A stretch of 64,000 nucleotides of DNA from Buttiauxella sp965119215 (GTDB lineage Bacteria > Pseudomonadota > Gammaproteobacteria > Enterobacterales > Enterobacteriaceae): NCBI GenBank assembly GCA_965119215.1, contig CBCPKK010000021.1:72842-136841 (forward strand). The letters run 5' to 3'. Position 1 is the stretch's first letter. Each line of letters opens with the position of its first letter. A model generated the notes under the pieces. That model saw only the letters and a program-made list of their open reading frames with translations, searched no databases and was not told the origin of the DNA. The translations under genes were made by a program, and so were the position numbers. Shown piece after piece: positions 1 to 9,275 of this stretch.

Positions 1-2301
1 GGCTTGCTGGTCGAGATACAACGCATCCGCTAGTTTCTGCGCCGCCGCATAAGCCGTGAAATCGGCCATCACTAAATACGGGTCGCCACCTTCTTTGCCG
101 ATGCTGTGCAGCATCTGGTCGAACGCATGTTTGTCGCCGTCAGCGTAAATACCCTTTTCCAGCTCTTTAAGCACCGCATCCAGCACTTTGTCTTTCTTAC
201 GCCATTTCACCGGGTCGTAGCCTTTGGCTTTGAGCGCTTTCACTTCTTCCACGGTATGACCAAAGATAAAGATGTTTTCTGAACCGACTTTCTCGGCGAT
301 TTCTACGTTTGCACCATCCAGCGTACCCACGGTCAGCGCGCCATTCAGAGCCAGTTTCATGTTGCCGGTGCCGGACGCTTCTTTACCTGCGGTAGAGATT
401 TGCTCGGAAATATCGGCCGCCGGAATCATCACTTCTGCCGCAGAAACGCAGTAATCCGGCAGGAACACCACTTTCAGTTGGTCGCCAACAACCGGATCGT
501 TGTTGATGGCGTGCGCGACTTTGTTGATCGCGAAGATAATGTTTTTCGCCAGGTAGTAACCCGGTGCTGCTTTCGCACCAAACAGGTACACACGCGGCAC
601 ACGGGAAGCCGTAGGGTTTTCACGAATTTCTTTGTACTGAGCCAGAATGTGCAGCAGGTTCAGGTGCTGGCGTTTGTATTCGTGCAGACGTTTGATTTGC
701 ACGTCAAACAACGCATCAGGGCTTATCACAATGCCGGTACGCGCTTTAACAAACGCGGCCAGTTTCACTTTGTTCTGGTATTTGATCTCGCGGTATTCCT
801 TGTGGAATTTCGCGTCATCAGCGTATTTTTCCAGCCCTTCCAACACATCCAGATCGTTAGCCCACTCTTTCTTGAGCTTTTTGTCGAGCAGCGCGGCCAG
901 CGCCGGGTTGCACTGTTTGATCCAGCGACGTGGCGTGATGCCGTTGGTGACGTTATGGAATTTGTTCGGCCACAGCTGGTGATATTCCGGGAACAGATCT
1001 TTCACCACTAAATCGGAGTGCAACGCTGCCACACCGTTTACCGCAAAGCCGCTGACCACACACATATTCGCCATGCGAACTTGTTTGTTGTGAACCACCG
1101 CCAGTTTCGCCCATACGGCTTCATCGCCAGGCCAGGTTTTGTCTACCAGCGTCTTAAAGCGGGCGTTAATTTCGTTGATGATCTGCATATGGCGCGGCAG
1201 CAACGCTTTCACCAGCTTTTCGTCCCAGCACTCCAGCGCTTCTGGCATCAGAGTGTGGTTGGTGTAAGCGAAGGTTTTGCTGGTGATAGCCCAGGCATCG
1301 TCCCAGCTCATCTGGTGCTCGTCGATCAGCACGCGTAGCAGTTCAGGGATCGCGATAGTTGGATGGGTATCGTTAAGCTGAATCACTTCGTAATCAGCCA
1401 GTTCCGCAAGTTTACGACCCGCCAGATGATGACGACGTAAAATATCGCCCACGGAACACGCGCACTGAAAGTACTGCTGCATCAGGCGCAGTTTTTTGCC
1501 ATTCAGGTGGTTGTCGTTCGGGTACAGGACTTTCGTCAGTTTTTCAGCGTCGATGCCCTGTTGTTCTGCTTTCAGGAAATCGCCGTCGTTAAATTTAGTT
1601 AAATCAAACGGATGGGCATGTTTTGCCTGCCACAAGCGCAGCGGCTGTGCCACGCCGTTACGGTAGCCGATAACCGGCAAATCCCAGGCTTCGCCGTGGA
1701 AGATAAACGCCGGTTCCCAGCGAATATTCTTGCCGTCTTTAATCACTTTGCCACCCACGCCAACTTGTACGTCGAGCGCTGCGTTGTGCTGGAACCACGG
1801 ATAGCTGCCGCGCTTCCAGTCGTCCGGCGCTTCCATCTGATGGCCGTCGTTGAAGGACTGGCGGAACAAGCCGTATTGATAATTCAGGCCGTAGCCAATC
1901 GCTGACTGGCCAACCGTCGCCATAGAATCCAGGAAACACGCCGCAAGACGCCCCAATCCACCGTTACCCAATGCCGGGTCGGTTTCTTCTTCCAGCAGGT
2001 CAGTCAGATTGATATCGAACGCTTTAAGCTCATCCGCCACTTCCTGGTACCAGCCCAGATTCAGCAGGTTGTTACCCGTCAGGCGGCCAATCAAAAACTC
2101 CATTGAGATGTAGTTTACGTGGCGCTGATTCTTCTCCGGTTTAGCGACCGGCTGAGCCGCCAATAATTCTGCCAGTGCGCCACTGACCGCGTGCCACCAC
2201 TGGTGCTGATTCATTTCAGAGGCTGAATGCAGCCCATAGCGCTGCCACTGACGTGTCAGTGCAGCCTGGAATTGTGCTTGATTGAAGGTCGTCTGTGACA
2301 T
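1..2301 (-). CDS. malP: maltodextrin phosphorylase MalP (3' end outside window)
   Basis: Cytoplasmic PLP-dependent alpha-glucan phosphorylase that releases glucose-1-phosphate from maltodextrins. The start ATG (2299-2301) begins MSQTTFNQAQFQ. The frame stays open to base 1, giving 767 codons; the E. coli enzyme has 797 residues, so about 30 C-terminal residues are missing at the window edge. Visible family marks are MEFLIGR, the DPALGNGGLGRLAACFLDS glycine-rich segment and the PLP-lysine motif EASGTGNMKLALNGA. It is divergent from malT, as in E. coli where malPQ is activated by MalT with maltotriose. It is distinguished from GlgP (9276-11723) by its position and by GTGNMKL instead of GTSNMKF. 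malQ would be expected just beyond the left edge. Confidence 0.97.
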   Translation of the reverse strand, partial: MSQTTFNQAQFQAALTRQWQRYGLHSASEMNQHQWWHAVSGALAELLAAQPVAKPEKNQRHVNYISMEFLIGRLTGNNLLNLGWYQEVADELKAFDINLTDLLEEETDPALGNGGLGRLAACFLDSMATVGQSAIGYGLNYQYGLFRQSFNDGHQMEAPDDWKRGSYPWFQHNAALDVQVGVGGKVIKDGKNIRWEPAFIFHGEAWDLPVIGYRNGVAQPLRLWQAKHAHPFDLTKFNDGDFLKAEQQGIDAEKLTKVLYPNDNHLNGKKLRLMQQYFQCACSVGDILRRHHLAGRKLAELADYEVIQLNDTHPTIAIPELLRVLIDEHQMSWDDAWAITSKTFAYTNHTLMPEALECWDEKLVKALLPRHMQIINEINARFKTLVDKTWPGDEAVWAKLAVVHNKQVRMANMCVVSGFAVNGVAALHSDLVVKDLFPEYHQLWPNKFHNVTNGITPRRWIKQCNPALAALLDKKLKKEWANDLDVLEGLEKYADDAKFHKEYREIKYQNKVKLAAFVKARTGIVISPDALFDVQIKRLHEYKRQHLNLLHILAQYKEIRENPTASRVPRVYLFGAKAAPGYYLAKNIIFAINKVAHAINNDPVVGDQLKVVFLPDYCVSAAEVMIPAADISEQISTAGKEASGTGNMKLALNGALTVGTLDGANVEIAEKVGSENIFIFGHTVEEVKALKAKGYDPVKWRKKDKVLDAVLKELEKGIYADGDKHAFDQMLHSIGKEGGDPYLVMADFTAYAAAQKLADALYLDQQA

Positions 2302-2677
2302 AGGGGCTCGGGTCCTGTGATGTTCTAATTTCATTACCCGCTAGTTTGACGGGTGCCCAGGGCTAATTCCTCCTCCTGTGGGGGATTAGGGAGGGAGGAG
2401 TAGCGGGGAGTAGCTAAAACTGTGATCGCCGCCACTTAACGTTAGCCTCTCCAGGCTAAAACACCCATCAGCCCTGAGGTTCTCGTGTTGGACCAAACAA
2501 TGAGAGATTGGATTCATCTAATGAATAGAATTGTGACCAGGAGCAACTTACAACGCCAGAAACCCTCAACAATCTTGCAATAACCCACAAACTGGTCGAC
2601 CTTGTAGTAAGCATTAATTACGAAGCGTAAAAAAATTCATATTCGTACACATTTTATACACAGTGAAGTGACCGACC
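2302..2677. promoter_or_regulatory. malP-malT divergent control region
   Basis: This 376-bp gap separates the divergent malP and malT genes and must hold both promoters. Two segments resemble the MalT box GGGGA(T/G)GAGG: GGGGATTAGG at 2381-2390 (one mismatch) and AGGGAGGAGT at 2392-2401 (two mismatches), both on the + strand near malP. Nearer malT is a CRP-like half-site around 2530-2551 (see separate entry). The rest is AT-rich with no convincing gene. Assignment of the boxes is by eye and by analogy with E. coli malPp. Confidence 0.55.
2530..2551 (+). promoter_or_regulatory. probable CRP site upstream of malT
   Basis: The segment contains a good TGTGA half (2532-2536, TTGTGACC) followed by a degenerate second half (AGCAACTTA). 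It resembles in position and left half the CRP site of the E. coli malT promoter. It lies about 130 bp before the malT ATG, compatible with catabolite control of the mal regulon. One half is weak, so this is a candidate. Confidence 0.55.
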
Positions 2678-5386
2678 ATGCTGATCCCCTCCAAATTAAG
2701 TCGTCCAGTACGCCTGGAAAATACAGTGGTCCGTGACCGTCTGTTGATGAAGTTATCGACGGCCAATAATTACCGCGTTGCACTGATAACCAGCCCGGCT
2801 GGCTATGGGAAAACAACACTGGTTTCTCAGTGGGCGGCAGGGAAAAACGAGCTAGGTTGGTACTCACTCGATGAGAGCGATAACCAGCAAGAACGTTTTG
2901 CAAGCTACTTAATCGCGGCCATTCAGCAGGCCACGTCGGGTCACTGTGTCACTAGCGAAGTGATGGTGCAAAAACGCCAGTATTCGAGCCTGACCGCTCT
3001 ATTCGCTCAGCTTTTTATCGAAATGGTGGAATGGCATCGTCCACTGTTTTTGGTCATTGATGATTACCACCTGATAACCAACCCTGTTATCCACGAAGCA
3101 ATGCGCTTTTTCATTCGCCACCAGCCAGAAAACCTGACTTTGGTGGTGTTGTCGCGCAATTTGCCGCAGTTGGGTATCGCTAATTTACGCGTGCGTGACC
3201 AACTGCTGGAAATCGGCAGCCAACAACTCGCGTTTACTCACCACGAAGCGAAACAGTTTTTCGATCATCGGCTAAATTCGCCACTCGAACATGTCGAGAG
3301 TAATAGCCTGTGTGATGATGTCGCGGGCTGGGCGACCGCGCTGCAACTGATTGCGCTTTCTGCCCGACAAAATAGTAACTCCTCGGCACAGCACTCCGCC
3401 CGTCGGCTTTCAGGCATTAACGCCAGCCATTTATCTGACTATCTGGCCGATGAAGTGCTGGATAATGTCGATGCGCAAACCCGTAACTTCCTGCTGCGCA
3501 GCTCGATTCTGCGCTCAATGAATGACGCCCTGATTGTGCGCGTCACTGGCGAAGAAAACGGCCAGATGCGCCTTGAAGAAACGGAACGCCAGGGGTTATT
3601 TATTCAGCGAATGGATGACTGCGGTGAATGGTTCCGTTTCCACCCGCTGTTTGGCAACTTTTTGCGCCAGCGCTGCCAATGGGAACTTGCGACAGAGCTT
3701 CCAGAAATTCATCGCGCCGCAGCAGAAAGCTGGATGGCGCAGGGCTTTCCAAGTGAAGCCATTCACCACGCTTTAGCCGCAGGCGACGCCAGCCTGTTGC
3801 GCGATATCCTGCTCAATCACGCCTGGGCGCTGTTTAATCACAGCGAATTAGCGCTGCTGGAAGAATCTTTAAAAGCGCTGCCGTGGGAAAGTTTACTGGC
3901 GAATCCTAAACTTGTGCTGTTACAGGCGTGGCTGATGCAAAGCCAGCACCGTTACAGCGAAGTGAACACGCTTTTAGCCCGCGCCGAACAGGAAATGGAT
4001 GTCGTGATGGACGATACCATGCACGGCGAATTTAATGCGTTACGTGCCCAGGTTGCCATTAATGACGGTAATCCGGATGAAGCCGAACGCCTGGCAATGA
4101 TCGCGCTGGATATGCTCCCGTTAGCCAGTTTTTACAGCCGCATTGTCGCAACGTCAGTTCACGGCGAAGTGTTGCATTGCAAAGGCGAGCTCACCAAATC
4201 TCTTTCCGTTATGCAGCAAACCGAACAAATGGCACGCCGCCATGACATGTGGCACTACGCGTTATGGGGCTTATGTCAGCAGAGCGAAATTTTATTAGCG
4301 CAGGGTTTCCTCCAGTCTGCGTGGGAATCGCAAGAAAAAGCCTTTGCGCTGATTGAAGAACAGCATCTTGAGCAACTCCCGCTCCATGAGTTTTTACTGC
4401 GTATTCGCGCACAACTGCTTTGGGCGTGGTCACGGCTGGATGAAGCCGAAGCGACGACGCGCAAGGGCCTGGAAGTGCTTTCCGGATATCAGCCACAACA
4501 ACAATTGCAGTGTCTGGCGTTGTTAGTGCAATGTTCGCTGGCGCGAGGGGATTTAGACAACGCGCGTAACCACCTGAACCGCCTGGAGAACTTACTGGGC
4601 AATGGTGCATTCCATAGCGATTGGGTTTCCAACGCCGACAAAGTGCGGGTGATTTACTGGCAAATGACGGGCGATAAAAAGTCTGCCGCCAACTGGCTGC
4701 GCCTGACGCCGAAACCAGAATTTGCCAACAACCATTTCCTGCAAAGCCAATGGCGCAATATCGCACGCGCACAGATTTTGCTGAGTGATTTTGAACCGGC
4801 TGAAATCGTGCTGGAAGAGTTAAACGAAAATGCGCGCAGTCTGCGTTTGATGAGCGATCTCAACCGTAACCTGCTGTTGCTAAACCAGCTTTACTGGCAA
4901 GCCGGGCGTAAAAGCGATGCTCAACGCGTTTTACTGGAAGCACTGGCGCTGGCCAACCGCACCGGGTTTATCAGCCACTTTGTGATTGAAGGTGAAGCGA
5001 TGGCGCAGCAATTACGCCAGATCATTCAGCTCAACACGCTGCCGGAATTAGATCAGCACCGTGCACAGCGCATTTTGCGTGAGATAAACCAGCATCACCG
5101 CCATAAATTCGCCCACTTCGATGAGAACTTCGTTAACCGCTTATTGACGCATCCTGAAGTGCCGGAACTAATTCGTACCAGCCCGCTGACTCAGCGCGAA
5201 TGGCAAGTTCTGGGGCTGATTTATTCGGGTTACAGCAATGAACAAATTGCCGGAGAGCTGGATGTTGCAGCCACGACGATTAAAACGCACATTCGTAATT
5301 TGTATCAGAAGCTTGGAGTCGCGCATCGGCAGGACGCGGTGTTACATGCGCAGAAATTGCTGAAGATGATGGGGTACGGGGTTTAG
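2678..5386 (+). CDS. malT: MalT, ATP-dependent activator of the maltose regulon
   Basis: Transcriptional activator of mal genes; it binds ATP and maltotriose, oligomerises and recruits RNA polymerase. It is 902 residues, against 901 in E. coli. Walker A is SPAGYGKTTL at residues 39-48, and Walker B is LFLVIDDYHLI around residue 120. Long helical-repeat (TPR-like) sensor segments follow, and the C-terminus carries a LuxR-type helix-turn-helix (LTQREWQVLGLIYSGYSNEQ, then TTIKTHIRNLYQKLG). This is the MalT/STAND domain order. The start is preceded by GTGAAGTGACC, only a modest Shine-Dalgarno sequence, in keeping with the low translation known for malT. It is divergent from malP and followed directly by a palindromic repeat. 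Confidence 0.97.
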   Translation: MLIPSKLSRPVRLENTVVRDRLLMKLSTANNYRVALITSPAGYGKTTLVSQWAAGKNELGWYSLDESDNQQERFASYLIAAIQQATSGHCVTSEVMVQKRQYSSLTALFAQLFIEMVEWHRPLFLVIDDYHLITNPVIHEAMRFFIRHQPENLTLVVLSRNLPQLGIANLRVRDQLLEIGSQQLAFTHHEAKQFFDHRLNSPLEHVESNSLCDDVAGWATALQLIALSARQNSNSSAQHSARRLSGINASHLSDYLADEVLDNVDAQTRNFLLRSSILRSMNDALIVRVTGEENGQMRLEETERQGLFIQRMDDCGEWFRFHPLFGNFLRQRCQWELATELPEIHRAAAESWMAQGFPSEAIHHALAAGDASLLRDILLNHAWALFNHSELALLEESLKALPWESLLANPKLVLLQAWLMQSQHRYSEVNTLLARAEQEMDVVMDDTMHGEFNALRAQVAINDGNPDEAERLAMIALDMLPLASFYSRIVATSVHGEVLHCKGELTKSLSVMQQTEQMARRHDMWHYALWGLCQQSEILLAQGFLQSAWESQEKAFALIEEQHLEQLPLHEFLLRIRAQLLWAWSRLDEAEATTRKGLEVLSGYQPQQQLQCLALLVQCSLARGDLDNARNHLNRLENLLGNGAFHSDWVSNADKVRVIYWQMTGDKKSAANWLRLTPKPEFANNHFLQSQWRNIARAQILLSDFEPAEIVLEELNENARSLRLMSDLNRNLLLLNQLYWQAGRKSDAQRVLLEALALANRTGFISHFVIEGEAMAQQLRQIIQLNTLPELDQHRAQRILREINQHHRHKFAHFDENFVNRLLTHPEVPELIRTSPLTQREWQVLGLIYSGYSNEQIAGELDVAATTIKTHIRNLYQKLGVAHRQDAVLHAQKLLKMMGYGV

Positions 5387-5398
5387 CGAATTGGCATG

Positions 5399-5490
5399 GA
5401 CCCCACCCCAACCCTCCCCTTGCCCAGGGGAGGGTGCAGAGCAGCGCCTTTAGCTCCTCCACCTGGTAAGGGGGAGGCTGGGAGGGGGTC
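5399..5490. repeat. palindromic intergenic repeat, copy A
   Basis: About 92 bp with complementary ends, GACCCCACCCCAACCC on the left and GGGAGGGGGTC on the right. An inner hairpin (CCCTCCCC...GGGGAGGG) and a TTTAGCTCC stretch are also present. Copies B (26676-26764) and C (32720-32807) share the ends and the central TTTAGCTCC. It sits between the convergent genes malT and glpD, where it may also act as a terminator or transcript stabiliser. It has no coding capacity and fits a REP/MITE-like non-autonomous element. Confidence 0.85.
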
Positions 5491-5505
5491 GTGGTGAAGG
5501 CAAAC

Positions 5506-7014
5506 TTAAGAAGCCAGCGATAACCGCGCCTTACCGCCCCGCTTTACCAGCCACTGCGCCACCCGCGCCTGTTGTTCTTCGCTCAGCCACATCCCTAACT
5601 TGGTGCGACGCCAGATAGCATCATCAACGCCACGAACCCACTCATGATCGGCCAGGTAACGTAATTCGGCTTCGTAAAACTCATGGCCGAAATCTTCACC
5701 CAAATCACTGATGCTGCTGGCTCCCGCCAGAATTAACTCGCTATTGCTACCGTAGGTACGCGAATAACGGCGGGCCATGCTTTCGGTCAGGAATGTGTGG
5801 CGGCGGCGTAGCTGCGCGGCGTAATCATCGCGGTCGCCATTAATATCACCACCCGGTAAGGTGCAACCTTTGGTCCACGCAGGCCCCATTTTCGGGTAGT
5901 AAGCTTTCAACTTATCCAGCGCGTGTTCCGCCAGTTTGCGGTAAGTGGTGAGCTTGCCGCCAAACACCGACAACAGCGGGGCTTTACCCTGCTCATCGTG
6001 TATATCGAGCGTGTAGTCACGGGTGACTGCCTGCGGAGAGTCAGACTCATCGTCACACAACGGACGCACACCAGAGTAAGTCCAGACGATATCGTCGCGG
6101 CTCAACATCTTTTTGAAGTGTGCGTTATAGGCAGTCAGCAAGTAATTGATTTCTTTATCGTCGATATGCACATCTTTCGGGTCGCCCTGATATTCCACGT
6201 CGGTGGTACCAATAATAGAGAACTCATCCATCCACGGAATGACAAACACAATGCGCTTGTCTTCGTTTTGCAGAATATAAGCCTGCTTCTGATTGTGGAC
6301 GCGTGGCACCACGATATGGCTGCCTTTAATCAGGCGGATGCCATATGGCGAAGGCAATTTCAGGCCATCATCAAAGAAGTGTTTCACCCACGGGCCGGTC
6401 GCATTCACCAGACCGCGTGCGCGCCAGGTGAAGGTTTCGCCGGTATCAATATCTTGCGCTTCGACAATCCAGTAGCCGTTTTCACGCCATGCGCGGGTTG
6501 CTCGGGTACGGGTTTTCACCTCGCCACCTTCGCGCGTCACCATCTGCGCATTTGCTAAAACCAGGCGCGCATCGTCTACCCAGCAGTCAGAATATTCGAA
6601 ACCGCGCACGATATTGGGTTTAAGAACGGAATCTGCGCCAAAACGCAAACCGGTGGAGGCTGGCAAGCTGGTGCGTTTACCGAGATGGTCGTACATAAAC
6701 AGACCAATACGAATCATCCACGCAGGGCGTAAATGAGGACGATGAGGCAAACGAAAGCGCATCGGGAAGGCAATGTGCGGCGCCATATTCAGCAGCACTT
6801 CGCGCTCGGCTAATGCTTCACTCACCAGGCGGAACTCGTAATGTTCAAGGTAGCGCAGGCCACCGTGAATCAGTTTCGAACTGGCCGAGGACGTTGCACT
6901 TGCCAGATCCTGAGCTTCGAGCATCAACACGGATAAACCACGGCCTGCGGCGTCAGCGGCGATACCTGCCCCGTTAATCCCTCCGCCAATCACAATCAGA
7001 TCTTTAGTTTCCAT
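5506..7014 (-). CDS. glpD: aerobic glycerol-3-phosphate dehydrogenase GlpD
   Basis: FAD-dependent, membrane-associated enzyme that oxidises sn-glycerol-3-phosphate to dihydroxyacetone phosphate and passes electrons to quinone. It is 502 residues, against 501 in E. coli. The N-terminal Rossmann FAD motif IVIGGGINGAGIAADAAGRG occupies about residues 8-27. The GGLRYLEHYEF segment and the C-terminal motif SVFGGKLTTYRKLAE are typical of the family. It is divergent from glpEGR with GlpR operator-like sequences upstream. Relative to E. coli K-12 the glpD-glpEGR block is inverted between malT and glgP. Confidence 0.97.
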   Translation of the reverse strand: METKDLIVIGGGINGAGIAADAAGRGLSVLMLEAQDLASATSSASSKLIHGGLRYLEHYEFRLVSEALAEREVLLNMAPHIAFPMRFRLPHRPHLRPAWMIRIGLFMYDHLGKRTSLPASTGLRFGADSVLKPNIVRGFEYSDCWVDDARLVLANAQMVTREGGEVKTRTRATRAWRENGYWIVEAQDIDTGETFTWRARGLVNATGPWVKHFFDDGLKLPSPYGIRLIKGSHIVVPRVHNQKQAYILQNEDKRIVFVIPWMDEFSIIGTTDVEYQGDPKDVHIDDKEINYLLTAYNAHFKKMLSRDDIVWTYSGVRPLCDDESDSPQAVTRDYTLDIHDEQGKAPLLSVFGGKLTTYRKLAEHALDKLKAYYPKMGPAWTKGCTLPGGDINGDRDDYAAQLRRRHTFLTESMARRYSRTYGSNSELILAGASSISDLGEDFGHEFYEAELRYLADHEWVRGVDDAIWRRTKLGMWLSEEQQARVAQWLVKRGGKARLSLAS

Positions 7015-7025
7015 GCTGCCCTCAC

Positions 7026-7066
7026 ACGCTTTCGTTAAAGTTCAAATATGTTCGTTATCGCTCATA
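7026..7066. promoter_or_regulatory. tandem GlpR operators in the glpD-glpE gap
   Basis: The segment 7047-7066 (TATGTTCGTTATCGCTCATA) closely follows the GlpR consensus WATGTTCGWTAWCGAACATW. A second, weaker copy (TTTCGTTAAAGTTCA core) lies immediately next to it at about 7026-7045, between it and glpD. Tandem operators just upstream of glpD are known in E. coli, and the repressor gene glpR is in the adjacent operon. Inference: GlpR represses glpD here and glycerol-3-phosphate relieves it. Confidence 0.72.
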
Positions 7067-7208
7067 CTAGCAAGACTACGCGCGCTTTGTAACGAAAAAA
7101 AAACATTACTGCGTGATATGGATAACATAATGACGTTAATATCAGCGGCCAGAGGGGAGATTCCCTTAATATGGCGCAAGCCGATTCAATAAAGTGACGA
7201 GCAAATCC

Positions 7209-7538
7209 ATGGAAACTTTTGAGTGTATTGGTGTGGAAGAAGCACACCAGAAGTTGCAGCAACAGCTGGCTGTATTAGTCGATATCCGCGATCCGCAGAG
7301 CTTTGCGATGGGCCATACACCGGGCGCATTTCATCTGACTAACGACCGACTGGTCGCCTTTATGCAGCAAACCGAATTTGAAACACCAGTGATGGTGATG
7401 TGCTACCACGGCAACAGCAGTAAAGGTGCAGCGCAATATTTGCTGCAACAAGGTTACGACCAGGTTTATAGCGTCGACGGCGGTTTTGACGCATGGCATC
7501 GCCATTTCCCGGCAGAAGTCGAACACGGCGCATCGTAA
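7209..7538 (+). CDS. glpE: GlpE thiosulfate sulfurtransferase (rhodanese)
   Basis: Single-domain rhodanese, cytoplasmic, which transfers sulfane sulfur from thiosulfate to cyanide or thiol acceptors; its physiological role is unclear. It has 109 residues, close to 108 in E. coli. The catalytic loop CYHGNSSKGAAQYLLQQGY has Cys65 as the sulfur carrier, and VDIRDPQSFAMGH is the typical N-terminal motif. I chose ATG 7209 (METFECIGVEEAHQKL) because it aligns with the E. coli N-terminus; the in-frame ATG at 7194 would add five residues with no better ribosome site. It is the first gene of glpEGR. Confidence 0.95.
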   Translation: METFECIGVEEAHQKLQQQLAVLVDIRDPQSFAMGHTPGAFHLTNDRLVAFMQQTEFETPVMVMCYHGNSSKGAAQYLLQQGYDQVYSVDGGFDAWHRHFPAEVEHGAS

Positions 7539-7603
7539 GTCATCAGGAAATTGATGTGTTGCAGGTATACTGCTTCCTTTTGTACGGATTTGGTTGAAAC
7601 TTT

Positions 7604-8434
7604 ATGATCATGATTACCTCGTTTGCCAACCCGCGAGTAGCGCAGGCATTTGTCGACTATATGGCGACGCAGGGCATTATCCTTACGATTCAACAGCATG
7701 AACAAAGTGATATCTGGCTGGCTAATGACAGCCAGGAATCCCGCGTTCGTGCAGAGCTTGAACAATTCCTCGCAAATCCAGGCGATTCTCGCTATCTGGC
7801 TGCCAGCTGGAATACCGGCCATACCGGCAGCGGTTTGCGTTATCAGCGCTTCCCATTCCTTGCGACAGTGCAACAGAAAGCGGGCCCTTTCACGCTGCTT
7901 ATCATGGCCGCCTGCGTGTTGGTCTATTTGCTGATGCAAATCATGGGCGACCGAGCAGTCATGGTCTGGTTAGCATGGCCCTATAAAGACAGTCTGCACT
8001 ATGAATTATGGCGCTATTTCACCCACGCGTTGATGCACTTTTCGATAATGCATATCGCTTTCAACTTGCTGTGGTGGTGGTATCTCGGTGGCCCAGTCGA
8101 AAAGCGGCTCGGCAGCGGAAAACTCATCACGCTGACACTGATTTCAGCTTTATTAAGCGGTTACGTGCAGGCCAAGTTCGGCGGCCCACTTTTCGGTGGT
8201 TTATCCGGCGTGGTTTACGCGCTAATGGGTTATGTCTGGCTACGTGGCGAACGCGATCCTGACAGCGGCATCTATATGCAGCGCGGGCTTTTAGCCTTTG
8301 CAGTGCTGTGGATTGTGATAGGATTTTTCGATGTTTTAGGAATGTCGATCGCCAACGCCGCACACATTACCGGCCTGGTGGTTGGGCTTGCGATGGCGCT
8401 GGTTGATACAATGCATGCGCGAAAACGAACATAG
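7604..8434 (+). CDS. glpG: rhomboid intramembrane serine protease GlpG
   Basis: Inner-membrane rhomboid protease that cleaves transmembrane substrates. It is 276 residues, the same as in E. coli. A soluble N-terminal domain (ITSFANPRVAQAFVDYMATQ) is followed by six membrane segments. The catalytic serine lies in GGLSGVVYALMGY (about Ser201) and the catalytic histidine in NAAHITGLVVGLAMAL (about His254). The L1-loop motif WRYFTHALMHFS and HIAFNLLWWWYLGG are also conserved. It lies 65 bp after glpE and 22 bp before glpR in one operon. Its link to glycerol metabolism is positional only. Confidence 0.96.
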   Translation: MIMITSFANPRVAQAFVDYMATQGIILTIQQHEQSDIWLANDSQESRVRAELEQFLANPGDSRYLAASWNTGHTGSGLRYQRFPFLATVQQKAGPFTLLIMAACVLVYLLMQIMGDRAVMVWLAWPYKDSLHYELWRYFTHALMHFSIMHIAFNLLWWWYLGGPVEKRLGSGKLITLTLISALLSGYVQAKFGGPLFGGLSGVVYALMGYVWLRGERDPDSGIYMQRGLLAFAVLWIVIGFFDVLGMSIANAAHITGLVVGLAMALVDTMHARKRT

Positions 8435-8456
8435 CATTTCAGGAGAATAAAACAGC

Positions 8457-9215
8457 GTGAAGCAAACACAACGTCATGATGCGATTGTCGAACTGGTAAA
8501 GAAACAAGGCTATGTCAGCACCGAAGAGCTCGTCGAACAGTTTGCTGTCAGCCCGCAAACGATTCGTCGCGATCTGAATGATCTGGCAGACCAGAACCTG
8601 ATCATGCGCCATCACGGTGGTGCGGCTCTGCCTTCAAGCTCCGTGAATACGCCGTGGCACGACCGTAAAGCCACTCAGACTGCGGAAAAAGAGCGTATTG
8701 CCCAGAAGGTTGCCAGCCAGATCCCTAACGGTGCCACGCTGTTTATTGATATCGGCACCACGCCGGAAGCGGTCGCCCATGCGTTGTTGAATCACAGCAA
8801 TTTGCGCATTGTGACTAACAACCTCAACGTGGCAAACACGCTCAAGGTAAAAGAAGATTTCCGCATTATTCTGGCGGGCGGCGAGTTACGCAGCCGCGAC
8901 GGTGGGATTATCGGTGAAGCAACGCTCGATTTTATCTCCCAGTTCCGCCTGGACTTTGGCATTTTGGGTATCAGCGGTATCGACGGCGATGGCTCATTGC
9001 TAGAGTTTGATTACCACGAAGTTCGCACCAAACGCGCCATTATTGAAAACTCACGCTGCGTGATGCTGGTTGTTGACCATTCGAAGTTTGGCCGTAATGC
9101 GATGGTGAATCTCGGCAGCATTGGCCTGGTGGATCAGGTTTACACCGACATCTTGCCGCCTGCGGGCGTCATGCAGGTAATTGCTGAGAACAATGTATTG
9201 CTGGAGTTGTGCTAG
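8457..9215 (+). CDS. glpR: GlpR, DeoR-family repressor of the glp regulon
   Basis: DNA-binding repressor inactivated by glycerol-3-phosphate; 252 residues as in E. coli. The N-terminal DeoR helix-turn-helix is visible as YVSTEELVEQFAVSPQTIRR with DL next, followed by the sugar-phosphate-binding domain (TLFIDIGTTPEAVAHAL, then LDFGILGISGID). The start is GTG at 8457 with AGGAG nine bases before it. The reading frame is intact, unlike the frameshifted copy in E. coli K-12 MG1655. Its likely targets include the operators at 7026-7066. It is the last gene of glpEGR and converges on glgP. Confidence 0.96.
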   Translation: MKQTQRHDAIVELVKKQGYVSTEELVEQFAVSPQTIRRDLNDLADQNLIMRHHGGAALPSSSVNTPWHDRKATQTAEKERIAQKVASQIPNGATLFIDIGTTPEAVAHALLNHSNLRIVTNNLNVANTLKVKEDFRIILAGGELRSRDGGIIGEATLDFISQFRLDFGILGISGIDGDGSLLEFDYHEVRTKRAIIENSRCVMLVVDHSKFGRNAMVNLGSIGLVDQVYTDILPPAGVMQVIAENNVLLELC

Positions 9216-9220
9216 AACAA

Positions 9221-9262
9221 CCTCACCCGCCCTTCTCCTTTAAAGAGAGGGTTAGGGCGAGG
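9221..9262. terminator. imperfect hairpin between glpR and glgP
   Basis: An imperfect inverted repeat (CCTCACCCGCCCTTCTC ... GAGAGGG ... GGGCGAGG) fills most of the 60-bp gap between the convergent glpR and glgP. It belongs to the C/G-rich CCTCACCC...GGGCGAGG style also seen flanking the repeat at 32720-32807. It probably ends both transcripts, although the following T-run (GGTTTT) is short. Confidence 0.5.
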
Positions 9263-9275
9263 ATGGTTTTAGAAC

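Noticed and set aside
400..1011. A 203-codon open frame on the + strand opposite malP
   Set aside because: It is a shadow of the malP coding frame (high-GC codon bias); no ribosome site, no recognisable protein.
4209..4772. A 187-codon open frame on the - strand inside malT
   Set aside because: It lies wholly opposite malT, has an erratic Arg/Ala/Pro-rich composition and no start signals.
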